NCBI RefSeq assembly: GCF_963678635.1 | Contig: NC_087069.1 | Location: forward strand, 18,386,515 to 18,450,514 | Direction of reading: 5' to 3' | Length of the DNA: 64,000 nucleotides | From: Symsagittifera roscoffensis | Taxonomy: Eukaryota; Xenacoelomorpha; Acoela; Convolutidae | Part shown: in pieces, positions 23,961 to 37,000 of the stretch | Position numbering within the stretch: the stretch's first letter is position 1 | How the letters are laid out: every line of letters begins with the position of its first letter | Position numbers and translations under genes: made by a program | The notes under the pieces: model-generated | The model's input: the letters and a program-made list of their open reading frames with translations, nothing else | Databases searched by the model: none | Told to the model about the DNA's origin: nothing

Positions 23961-24679
23961 CAGTGCTGATTTAAATTATCCAGACTAAACGAACAAAACT
24001 TGAATTTTCAAACGCGTTTTTCTCAAATTGGGTTAAGATTAGACAAAAAGTGAAGAGAACAAAAGTTGCTTAGAATTTCACCAGAATTAATATGATGCCA
24101 TTTTTTCTCCGAAATTCTCAACCAAATTTTTACCCCAAAAATGGGTCATTATGGCTTTTTTCAATTAATCAAGAATTACGCTGAAACTACTTTGTTTATT
24201 GATAAAAATATTATATCATTAGAAGCCTCTTACGCAGCCCAACAAAGGGTTAATTCTCCAAAAATTTGCGCAAATTGTGTAAAATTTGTTTTTAAGCAAA
24301 GATTCTGGGTTTTATATAAATCACATTTATTGATTATCAAGTGAAAATTTTTTCTCTTATACTGGTTTTTGGAGATTTATCTTTTCTTAAACTTTGTTGG
24401 GCTGCGTAAGAGGCTTCTAATGATATAATATTTGTATCAATTAACAAAGTAGTTTCAGCGTAATTCTTGATTAATTGAAAAAAGCCAAAATGACCCATTT
24501 TTGGGCTAAAAATTTGGTTGAGAATTTCGGAGAAAAAATGGCATCATATTAATTCTGGTGAAATTCTAAGCAACTTTTATTCTCTTCACTTTTTGTCTAA
24601 TCTTAACCCAATTTGAGAAAAACGCGTTTGAAAATTCAAGTTTTGTTCGTTTTGTCCGGATAATTTAAATCAAGCACTG
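23961..24679. mobile_element. 719-bp foldback MITE with ~300-bp inverted arms
   Basis: Left arm 23961-24268 and right arm 24365-24679 are reverse complements with few differences, around a loop of about 100 bp. The ends read CAGTGCTGATTTAAATTATC and its complement. TA dinucleotides flank both ends (23959-23960, 24680-24681), fitting a Tc1/mariner-type target duplication. A partial copy starts at 35523. It has no transposase. Confidence 0.85.
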
Positions 24680-24845
24680 TATCATATAGCAAAATTTGAG
24701 CCATGAATCTTAAATGGATACAGAAAGAAGAGGGCAAAAACAAGAAGAACATTGTTGTTCAGTTCAATGGTTACAAACTTTTGCAATCACCGTCACTGCA
24801 ACAAGTTGTGAAAACCTTTCAAAATTATTGAAATATAATTATGCG

Positions 24846-24980
24846 ATATTTCATTTTCGAATGTTTTATGCGAAGGTGATTTTTCATTTTCGAATTTTTT
24901 ATGCGAAGGTGATTTTTCATTTTCGAATTTTTTATGCGAAGGTGATTTTTCATTTTCGAAATTTTTTATGCGAAGGAAAT
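24846..24980. repeat. 33-bp minisatellite, about four copies
   Basis: Copies of a 33-bp unit with 'tttcattttcgaa' and 'ttatgcgaagg' lie 100-240 bp upstream of the ERICH6-like start codon. An open frame across it just encodes the 11-residue repeat. Confidence 0.8.
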
Positions 24981-25087
24981 TTTTTATCGGGAACTGAGGA
25001 ACACATTTACAAGAATGAATATACGCGTTTTCATTCAAATAAAAATTTTTCGGTCTGTTTCTAAAAATTGATGATTTTTCAGATTAG

Positions 25088-28000
25088 ATGGAAGAGGAAG
25101 AGTTGACCAATGATGCCGAATTGGACGAAAATGAACATGAAGATGGTGACAACTCAGTAGCTTCAAGGCCATCAGATGAGGTAGATGGAGATTCGAGCAA
25201 TGACGAAGGTGAAGAAGATGAGGACCTCTCGAGAGAAGCCGAAGGTGAAACAGATGAATTTTATGCATTCTCCCTCTCTTCTATGCTGCTTAGTATTTAA
25301 TTACACAAAAGATTATGTGATAGTATGAACTCTCTTTTTTCCAACCAAAGGCGCAAATATTGTTGCGACAAAATGTGTTCAATAATCAGCTATTAAGTAC
25401 AGCCAATGCTAAGGATATTAACACAGGCTATTACTTTACAAATAGCACTTTAGCTTCAAGGTATCATGGATCTCTAGCGTAGAGGTAGGGAAGGAGCCCC
25501 TCAACAAATTAAGTGGAGTTATCGGTCATATTTTTACTTGTGTATGCGAAGTGCAACTTCGCCTCTGTGTATAAATACCTATAAAGGGCTGATTAAGCAT
25601 AAAGCATTCAAGAATTTGATTCCTAGTCTCAAAATTTCTCATTTTTGCAAGGGGGAGGCAAAAAAGATCTGGGGAAGTGTTTTCATCTTTGATTTACCCG
25701 CAAGGACCCCATTTGTGCGCACTTTGTCTTCTCTCGAACTATAGATTAGTCATTTGTGCAAAATCAAATAATTTACCTTGTTATCTGTCTGTACAGTCGA
25801 AATAGAGCAAAAAGTGAACGAGAAAAAGGCGCTGATCTTCGTTTTTGTTCATTCTAGTTTTTTTTAAATATCAGTTTTTGTTGGTGTAATGTTCGTTTTC
25901 TGAAAACAGCAATAGCAGGACTTTTGTTTAGATGACGGCGATAAAGTTAAATCTGGAAATTCCTTGGCTGTTAAAACTCCAGACCAAATTAAGGGAGAAA
26001 TTCTTGACGAGTTCGACAGAGCAGAAAATGAAGAGAACGAGAAAACTTTCGTCAAAACGTTCGAGGACAGAAAAAGCGACGACCCTGGTCTCAGTAGGCA
26101 ACAAAAAGTCGAGATGGAACCCAATTCTAGAGTAAAGGTCGAGCGTGAGGCAAATGCAGTTCATATTGAGTTCAGAACTAGATTTGACGGCGTGAAGGTC
26201 GAGTTTGTAACCAGAGATACACAAACGGGGGTTGATGTTATAGAGAACGAATTTCTCGAAAAAACGGATTTGGGTAACGATGATCTGAAAGACAACGAAG
26301 CAGGTTACTTTTTACTTGAATTTTGATCTAATTTGAGTTAATTTGAAGGTTAATTTGAAGTTTCAATTGCATATCAAAATAATCTGCATACCAGATCGAC
26401 AATGGTACAAATCGACCGCACTATTAAACATCGAGTTTCTTTCGCTTAAATTCTGCTTGAATTGAAGCAGAAGGATTGTACTCGCGATTAGAAAGCGTTA
26501 GCAATTCTGCTTGTATTATATCACCGCAAAGGAGATCGCCTCCGGTACTACTATGCGACCGCCTCTTTGTAACCCACCATTAGTTTTATTGTTATTCTAA
26601 GGGCGCATTTTAACCATGCTTACAGTAGAGTTTTTGATCATAAACTAGACCCAAGCTACAGCCGATATTCATCCTATCCGTCTTTTCAAATAGCCGTTAC
26701 GCTTAGATTTTCAAAATCTTTGTGTCAAATATGGGTTTGTCTTGCTTGTTCCAGGAGTAGTGGATGAGTCAGATGGCAAACCAGATACAAAAGCCGAAAT
26801 GGAAGAGTCTCCAGATGCTCCCGAAAACCAAACTGTAAGTCGCAAAAATATACTTTGTGTCTGGTTTTATCATATCCGCAATTTTAGCAACCAACTCGCA
26901 AAGTTTTGTTTTCAATTTCTATCTTTACCCTTGCGATAAGCAACAGTGTTACAACCTGGTACAACTTTTTCCCGTTGACAATTTTGTTGAAAAGGTTTTG
27001 TAGATGTTTCAACTTGCTTCATAATAAATTCCTATTCAATCAACGACCCAACGCATCTGGCGTAAATCAACACAATAGCTTGAGACGACAAAGGCTTGAG
27101 GGTCAAATCGGGCCGGGGACTGTTTTTTCGAACAAGAAGTTTTCTGCTTTTTCTGACTATCGTACGTCTGTTTATCTGTCTGAGATCCCGTAGCACGGAT
27201 TCTTCTCAAAGGTTCAGCTTTTTAAAACTTTCTGGAAGCTATTTCTAAAGTCTGTAGTTGTGGAGGTAATTGAGTTTCAAGATTTTTAAAGGAATTTTAG
27301 TTTTATTTTTTAAAAAGTTTTTAATAAAACTTATTTTGCAAAACTTGGTTTTGCTTTTTTCATTGATGTACACGGATTCATTGCCCATGTGATGATTGTG
27401 CTCGAAATAAGGAACCGTTATCAATTCGGAACACAGACCTGTTTTTTGTAAATAACTGGTCCAACGCAATCCCTAAATCTGAATCAAGTCCGAACTTTTG
27501 TCAACCAATAGACATAATATGAGCATGATTGCAGGTCAAATACCCTTTCTATTCAATATTTGCTTGAGATATTTGTTTTTATCTCATCAAATACGGTTGG
27601 GTATAAATGCGTTTCTTGTTTTTGTTCATCTTAGTTTTTTTTTGTTATCAGCTTAAACGTTTTTCGGTTTATACTTGATCATATTGCATCGCTGGATGAG
27701 CAAAACAAGTTTTCTATGTATATGGGTCTTTTGAGGTGGTAAATATTGTTTTTTGAAAGTTTCGAACTCAACGAGTGTGTGCTCAAAAATTGTGGGATTT
27801 AGTACCGCTTGGTTTCTATGCAAATTTATTTTTACCCTTGTAAAGGATCTTTCATGTGACATGCTCAGTTTCTTCAAATTCGATTGAAAGTACTATCACT
27901 TTGCTAGTAATTAGCTCAAGCCTGTTTCAGGTTGAAATTATCTTGAAAAATTCTCAATTTTGTTCGGGTTCCTGGTGTTGGTCCCAGTTTCTGTCGGTCC

Positions 28001-31000
28001 ATTTTCCGTTTCTTGGTACGCCATTTTTTATCTGGTAGGGTCTTTTGGTTTTTTTAAAGCAATAGTTTTGTTCCAATTTAAACCGTTTTTACTATAACTG
28101 AAGAATCACATATATGTAAATTTACCATATCTGATTTTGAGTTTTTTAAATTATTTTTTGTCATTTTGTTTCAGTTTATGTTAAATAGACTTAATCACTT
28201 ATTTTGCGTATTTTCCAGGGCAAAATATATCTGTTTGGGAATAAGTGTTTCAGTTTGGATTAATCGTAAAATCGTTTAAATTTATTGAAATTTTTTACGG
28301 CAACAGTTTTGGTTTCGGCTCAACAGGTTTCGACCCAAAGTTAATCGCCTTTGTTGCCGCTCGGTAAATCATTTGTTTTTAAGGGCTGTTTATGAACTAC
28401 ATCTGATACAAACATGAAGTTTTTGTAGTAGTATTTCTCCGACTTCTGTTAAGTTATTTTTTGAAGTAATTTTTTTGAGTTCTGTCTTTTTTTTTCATTC
28501 ACGGTTTTGTTGTGCAATGTCTTTTTTAAGTCGCAAGTTTAATTTAATAATTTGTCATGTTTTTAGAGTTACTAACGTGGTGAATAATCTTATTTATTCT
28601 TGGTGATTTTTTTCGATTTTTTGAAAAAATGTCTGAAAATTAGTTCGCAGTCATTTTTGACTTTTTTCGCGGTTGGACTTTTGATTTTTTTTGTAAGTTC
28701 AGTTCATTTTCTTGCTAAAAGTGAGGCAACCTCCACTATCGAGCAACTAAAGTGTAAAGGTCACAAAAAGCGTGATCTACTTCTAATTTCGAAAGTGGAA
28801 TTTAATTTACAGATTGTCCAGCGGAATATAAATAAATATCAAAAAATTGCTAATCGTCAATTGTTCTTAAAATTCAAAGAATTTAAAGGCTATATAATTT
28901 TTTCTCCGAAATTCGAATTTGAAGTTTTTTTGTCTATTTCCGACTACTGTTATCGTTCATGACTACTATATTGTTCATGACTCTTTTCCAACTGTCTTTT
29001 GGCTGTTTTTAAGTATATCTTTATTCGAGACAAATGCTTGAAAATATTGGTAGAATGAGCTTTTTTGGACATATTTAAAACTGATTTTCGACCTGGCGGT
29101 TTTCGTCCAAATTTCTGTCTGTAACTAATTTATCATGCTATGTTTGTGTTGCATCGCAGGTGGTGCGAAGCTCGGCTTCGCTTCTGTCTAAATTGTTTCT
29201 GTTATTTTTTTTTAAAAGTGACTCGGAATTCATATGTCAGGATTTTTCTAAAATGATGTAAACTTAAAATGACTTGCGACAACGAGTGAAATTGATATTT
29301 GAATTATTCAAGGCGTTACATGAAAACGCGTGAAAGAAATGTGGATTACTGATTATACACGGTCACTGACGAGGTTTTAGTTTGTACCTTCCTTATTTTT
29401 TCGAAAGAAGTTTTGAATGTGGGGTTTTTGTAGGCAATCGCAACAGGTGATCACAAAGCGCCACTTTTGAGGCAACAAACAGTCGCTTCAAGTACCACTG
29501 CCGAAGCTCAATTAGCCGATCAAGGAGACTACAAAGAGAAGGATGAAATGTACGACACGTTCGAGCAAGAATTCCCAGATGCAGAAGAAGGTATGCTCTT
29601 CATAATATACAATGAAGCAGTGGGGTAATTTGGGCACGAAATTTTGACCGGGTGCTTTTAAAGTTTTGTAGTTTTTTTTCAGGCCAGCTATTTCGATTTT
29701 TTTTCCAGCTCTGCGTAGACGTTTTTGTAATAAACCACTGTTTTTTACACTTTTTGGAAGGCTTTAATCTCGGAACACTACTAAGTTTAATCTAGTTTCA
29801 GATAAAATTGATCCTTCGACTAAACATTTGATTTGCGTCTTGAAGAATCAGCTTGAAGGCAGCTAGTACGTAAATCTAATGTTGATTTGCTCACATCTGT
29901 CGCTTTTGCCTCTATAGTGGCTTACGAATTGGACACATACAATAATTTAATGAAACACGAATTAAGATCACGAAAACAGAATTAATTATTCCCCACTGTT
30001 ACAAGGGAGATGATGCGTCTCTAATTGTTCCGACCATTGAAAATGGAGAGATGATTTGTATTAGGGTCTGTTTTAGTTTTTTTTCACGCAATATCAGGTG
30101 CCCTAAATTAATCATCGGAATGTGTCTAGTGATATTCCAAATATAGCTCTTTCATTCGCAATTTGAACTTAAAAATTGTTTAAAAAGTTGTCCGATTGTC
30201 GAGAAAAATGTGTTTTAAAATGTGTTTTTTAATTAATTTTCGAGCAAGTAAACGATCTTTAGATTGAAATTTATTTTATCTAGACTTTGGGCTTAAACAA
30301 AACTTCATTTTACTATAAAACAAACTAATTTTGGATCATTAATTCAGTGCTTCCTGGGCTATAAATGGTTTCTAAAAAATATATGAACATTTATTCTGCA
30401 AAAAATTTTAGATTCTTCTTTCAATTTGTGCCATTGTTTTTTGAAGACAATATTGTCGATTATGTCTAATTCACTAAGTTTCTACTTGGATCACATTCGA
30501 ATCACACTACGAATTCTTTCTCGAATCACACAGCGCAATTTGAAGATGAAAACTAAAAAAAAAAACCTTTTTTAAAAGTTTTTAAGAAAATGGTCGGAGC
30601 ATTCTGTGCTACTTGCTCAGAAACCGGCTATCCTTGTTGATGTTTCCTATTGGTTAATGAATAGCTTTAGTTCTCGTGCGCGTGGGGGGGGGGGCTAAGT
30701 GGTTGAGATTTTTGCTACGTTGGTCATCCAGTGCGATGCCAACGTTAGGCTGTCCCACTCTTTAACCCCACGATATGTATCACCCTATGTTTACACCCGC
30801 TACTTTGTAACCCCGTAACAAGATAACCCCCGACAATTTAACCCCCTTTTAATACCGATAGTTTGTTTCAATTTAACTCCTTTTATCAAGTCCTTTTACA
30901 CACATAGTAGTATTCCAATTAGATATACTAATTGAGGCCAGAGAAGCCATTCTTAATTCACTTCATGCATTTGTCGTTCAAAACTAATTGCTTTTTGATT

Positions 31001-34000
31001 AGCTTAAGAAATAATCCCTCATTTACGCGTTTAAAACAGAGATGACCTACATGGTGCTAATTGAAGGCAACAAAAGACGTTTGTGAGTTTATAAAAAATC
31101 ATACTGCCTATTTCTTTAACCATTGTTATACCACTCTAACAGATAAAATATTTGACGCGTCTTTTCATTTTACGTTATCTTATTTAGCAGCGTGCATGTT
31201 AATTCATTTTGATTCGCAAAATTTTTCTCAATTAAAGCTTTGATGTTTACCGACGATATAGTTCCGAATCTCTTTCAACTAAGTTTCACTTTGATTCTAA
31301 CAATTGATATTAAAAAGGTGTTAAATTGTAGTGGTGTTATCTAATTTCGGGGTTATATGAGAGGGGGTTAAGAAAAAGGGGGATAAAAAACACGGGGTGA
31401 TAAGCTTTGGAACCCAACGTTAGGACTACATTTGCTTTGATTCTTTTCAAGGTGACGACGGAGATGAGTTCTTGTACGATGAAGAAGACGATGGCCAGAC
31501 TACAATGGTCACGGATGACACTTCAGTGCCTCCTCTCAGAGATCTAGATTCGGCCATGGAGTCTGTCGAACAAGTTGGACCACCCAGGATACTCCGGGTC
31601 AGTTTTGTCGCAGGGTCTCTTACTTTTTGCTACTGATTTTTTTCCGATCATATAAGCGGGTACCACAAATGCGTATCAGAATCAGAGTGATATATCATTT
31701 TACAGCGCTATCGGTGGTGATTCGTTCGATATGCGAATATTTCCAGGAAAGTTTTCTCGACAAGAAAATCGGTTTGAAGTTGTTGCTTTTCATTTTAATA
31801 GGTAACGAGTAAATTGAACAGTTACGCTAAAAGCTCTGAGCTATAAAATACTTAGTTTTTAGCTAAGGAAAACTAATTTTCGAAGCTCAAGTTAGCTCTT
31901 CTCAATTACGAACAAAAAATCTTAGCAATGAATCCAAGAAATTTCAATCAAAATTAATTTAACTGCAAATTAAATTGCAAGTAATTTTTACTTAAGTTTG
32001 CAATTTTTTTCTTTAGAGCTCCTAGTAATGTTCTAGGAAATTTGGAGCTAATCCGCTCAAACCGCAGGAAAAATTTCTACTAGGAACGCGATACAAAAAA
32101 TGTGTTTCAAATATAACTGGTCAGGGGCGGATTTAGGGGGGGGGCGGACGCCCCCCCCCCCCCCCCCTCAGGGGTTCGACCCCCTGCCGACCCAAAGGGT
32201 CCCCCCTTTGATACTTTTTCAGAAATCCATTTTTGGCCGACCGACCCTAAAATTTTTCTAAAGGCGCCTTGGGCGCCAATATATACTAACTTTGAGGGGG
32301 AGCGCGCGCCTATAAAACTCAATTTTTTTTGTCAAAATTTTTCAAAAAGTGCCCAAAAACAGCTTTTTTGACTGTTTTTTCAAAAATTTGCCTGCGGCGC
32401 ACAAAATTTTGCCAAAGTAGGGGCAAAACAGTGCTTTGGGAGAGCTTGAAAAATCAATTTAGTCGACCCAAAAAAAAAGGTCGTCAAAATTTTTTGAAAA
32501 TTCGCCCCCCCCCCCCCCCCCCCCCCCTCGAGAAAATCCTAGATCCGCCCCTGTAACTGGTACTTATCCGGCATTCTATTTTAAATTGCTGTTTGCTCAT
32601 CTATGATTTTCTTCATCAGTAAGCTATTGATTCAAAAAGGATATAAATTCGGAAATTTCTGTTGTATTATTGGCCATTTTTCTTAAACTACCTTGTTTTG
32701 TCATGCGGATAATAAAAATGAATATTCAAATGAGGAAAACATCACTTCAGCATTCATAATTTTGCATTTTATAGATCAACCGTGAATCAAGGCAGAAACA
32801 GCTCAGCTACCCACCTGTTACTGAACGAGAGACAGAAGAGGGCGTGTTTGCTGGTAAATGCGACTTCTGTGGGCGAGAAATCAAACCATACCCGGATGCA
32901 GAGGCCCAGCTATACAAGCACTCGAGGTAGATGAGAATGCTTTTATATAAGTTTCTCAAAGTTAATGCTCTTATATTTTTATTATTTTTGAATAGTTCTA
33001 TCATATGTGATCATGAAAGATTAGTTGAGAAAAACAAAAGTTCAAATAACAGAAAGCAGTTTGTTTTGGCTCGTAGGGAAATTTTCTGCTGTGACGACTA
33101 CCAACTGTTCATGCAGTTCGCTCTGAGTAAGCCATTTGGCAAGAAGTACGACGTGGATGTGCAGAAATTCGTCACTGCTTACATGGACATACAGCCTCAT
33201 GCGCCCTACAATAGACAGGCTAGGAAAGTGGCGAAAGAGAGGGCCGCTTTGAGGTAAGTTGGTGTGGGTCTAATACAAATCATCTGAAATTGTAACCGAT
33301 CTAAAGTTGTAATCATAATTGTAGCCAATGGAGTTATGTTATTGCTTTTAGCTATCGCCGCTCTGATGAAATCGCTTTTATATTTTCGCTGATCTCTTTT
33401 ACCGGTTTTTGCTTTTCATTACACAAGCTAAGCGTAGTGTATTTGAAGGAAAATTTTTTAAACAAGTCGCAAATAAAAGTGCTGATTTGGTGGTTTTTTT
33501 TGTATTTTTCGGTTCAATCAAATTTAAGCTTATTTAAGCATTAGCAATATAAAGGCTTATATTGCTGCTTCATTTTTGGCTGGAGTTAGGTCAACGAAAA
33601 AAAACATAAATTATGAAAATCTATGTTGTTTTTCGTTTGGTTTTTGCGACGTTTTGGAAATTTTTTGCACTTTTCGCAGAATATTCAAGTTTTCTCAAAA
33701 ACATCCTGCTAAATCGGAAGTTAAGGGTATAACCGAAAGACAAAGTCTATTATGCCAATCTTATCTGCGCAACTGGTTATGACCTGCGGTTTTGAAAAAA
33801 AAACATGGCCTCAGAAAATGTCCAATTTTTGAAATTTTGCCCGTTTTTGGAAAATTATTCCTTTTTTTTCACAAAATAACGTGCTTATTCCGAGGTTGAT
33901 AGCTCATTAAAACTAACATGGTGCATAAATTTTCCCTGTGTTATATGCTTTACCCCCTTTTTTGTAGAAAAGCTGATATGGACTTGGGAATATTTCCTTT

Positions 34001-37000
34001 TTAAATTCTTACGTTTTTTGTTTAGAAATTTCGTCGCTTCTCTCGAAAACTACCATCTAAACCTGATATTAAGGGTTGAATCTAAAAAATAATGGTGCGG
34101 ACATCTTTAATCTAAAAATCAGGTTTTGGAAAGCAGAGACTATTCCCATGTTTTAGTAGAGAAAAGTTTATGGATTTAGGAAAAGTCAAGTTTTTGAATT
34201 TTTGATCGAGTTTTGGATTTTTTTGTCACTTTTCGAAAACTACTCAGCCAAATCTGGGATAGGAACTTCAATTGAAAGAGAACGTTGTACTTTTCTCCTG
34301 TAAATAAACGGTTAATCCCCAACTTAAGCAGATAATTGTTAGGGTTCAGCGTAAATTTTGAAAAATAAGCATTTCCATATCAGTACAAAATGATTGAAAA
34401 TATTAGAACAGGTAGATCCAGCATTAGCTGGGCCCCACTAGTTTACTTTCAAGCGACCGTGGCTCAGATGCAGGTCGCATTTCAAATCAACAGGTCGGAT
34501 TTTCAAATCCGGAATCTTAAAGTAGTTTCTTTTTTAGTTGGTTTTTTGTTATTTTTTGAGATGATTTAAGATGATTTTTCACTCAATATATCTGGCGATT
34601 TTTTGTGAAATGCATAAGTTAGTCGTAAACTTCGTTACCTTTTCGAAAGTCGACACAATAATGCTGAAATAATAATTCAATTAGATTGGGGTGATGAATC
34701 AGTATACATACGGAAATTAATGTGAAAGTTAAAAATCCTTGCTTTTTGGGAGTTCAAATTTTAACTCAAAGGGTAGGCTATGATATGATTCCAAACGGGA
34801 TTGCCTACGACTTTTTTTGATGTACTCGCGCGGGATATCAACCAAAGCCCCAGTTTTTTGTAACGCTTTTAATGAAATGGAAGTTAGCATTGTAAAGATT
34901 CGTGGAAAATGTCAAGGTTCTGAATTTAAAAAAAGTTTCCTCTGTGTTCAGAAAATCTTCCAGACGCAATGTCAAGGACAAAATTATAATTTTTCTGTCT
35001 AAGAACGCGTTTTTTGGCCAAATTAGCTGGCTTCTGTTTCATTTAGAATGCTTTTGTGAGTCAGATTGCCTTTGTGAGTCAGATTGCTTTTGTGAGTCTT
35101 TTGTGGCTCAATTTTTTGGTCAGATTATTTGTCAGGTAATTTATTTCTGATGCTTTCAATTTCTTTTTGGCGCTATCCTTAAATATAAACTACTTCTAAA
35201 TCTTTAATTAGTTATGCTCTAGGTTAGACTGAAAAGTGGACAATTTTGCCGTTGTCTTTCATCTCCTGTCTGTTATCTCATTTTATATTACTAGTAAGAG
35301 CCGGTTTTGTATTCGAATTAGACTCAAAATCTACAGGATGTCATTTTTTTTCTCGAACTCATTCTATCCTCCCCTCCTTTTTTAGGATGCGTGAGCGGGA
35401 AGTGGCGAGACAAAAGAAGGCTGTGAGTCAGTTCCAGCAACAAAACAACCAGCAGACGACCAATCAGAACAACGCAGCTGGGGCTAAGGATCAACAGCAC
35501 ACTTACCAACAAGCAGGTATTCAGTGCTGATTTAAATTATTTGGACACAACTCATTAAAATATAAATTTGAAACTCGTTTTTCTCAAAGTGGGTTGAATT
35601 TGGGTAAAATTGATGAAGACAAGATTTCCTCAAAACTTCACTATAAATAATATGGTGCAATTTGTTTTGCAATACTCCAAATATTTATAAAATTGATCGT
35701 TATTAGCTTTTTTGTCAATCAAAAGTTAAACCAAAACTAATTGGTCGATCACTGACATGATTATATCAAAGTATGGCTCTCACTTTGCCCAACAAATTTT
35801 AAGGGTGTAAAAAATTACCTAATGATCCAGTGTTCACAAATTGAGTTATTTTTATCAATGAAGTGGCAGTCTTAAATTGTCTTGTTCTTGAAATTCGGAG
35901 AACTTTAAAAGCATACCATTTTAGCGGAGTGTAAGTACTTCTGAAAATTTTGCTGAGAATGAAATTTTTGCTAACTCGGCTGATTTTCTTTCTTTCCGCA
36001 TGAAGGCTTTCTTGCAAACTGATTATCTTAACAACCCTGAAATTGTATTGCGGTTCTTTTTTTCAGTTATTTAATATTGTTAACTATCATTGCTTACATT
36101 TTCTGCTATTCTATAACGATTACTATTTAATCTTTGAATTATTTCACTGAAAATATGGTACTGGAGTTAAATGGAAGTCGACTGTTTTTTTTTTTAGCCC
36201 AGCGTGCCCTGAAAGTGATCAATTTCTCTCTGGGGTCTAAAAAGTGTGCCGAACAGGGTTTCATAGTGGACCCCTCCCCCTCCCATGACCCCCACTCTAT
36301 TCTGAGTAGAATGGGTCCAGGGGGTGTGACTGTGGAGGCGCTAGATGAGGGATTGAGGGGAGCCAAGGATACGGCCAGAATTCAGGTTGGACTTACTTTG
36401 AAAGGCGACTAGATTTATGCGAAGCGAATAGGAAGAATCTATCTTCTTTTTCTGCCTAAAAGAATTATTAGAGTGTGATATTAAGGTTTACTTGCCAACA
36501 AAAGTGATACTCTCACAGGCAAGCTTGCGTGCGTGGTGTTATTCATTGTTGGGTCTAGGAATCTGGACAAGGAACAAAATGTTCCTTAGAAATCATTACT
36601 TACTCTACGAGCAAGCAAAAAGATCTAAGAACCAATAATACAGTTTGGCATCGTTAAGCATGGCGACGAAAGTTTTTGTTTCAGAAGAAGGGCCTAGTCC
36701 AAAAGTTTTATTTGGACGACAAAAAACTGTTCTACGTTTTATTCAAAGACGGATCAGGTACAGTTTTCTACCCCTCAGGACGACCCTGTATTTTAATCCT
36801 GTCAACTCCCAAAGTCAAACCACCAGATCCATTTGCGAATGTAAAAACAGCGGGAAAGAAATCAAAAGCGAATTCTAGAAGTACAGCTACAAATAATCGA
36901 GCGGTTACTGATGACAATAAGAGTCAGAAAAGTGGAGTAACTGCGACTACGAATTTGTCAACGAAAGCACGCGGGGCTGCAGCGACGGATCCAGGATACA

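Noticed and set aside
26520-26590. Possible structured RNA around 'caaaggagatcgcctcc...gcgaccgcctctttg'
   Set aside because: Pairing is short and interrupted and no family was recognised, so it is not supportable as an RNA gene.
33576-33782. 68-codon frame in ERICH6-like intron 7
   Set aside because: It is part of the degenerate 165-bp tandem repeat and has no paired splice sites.
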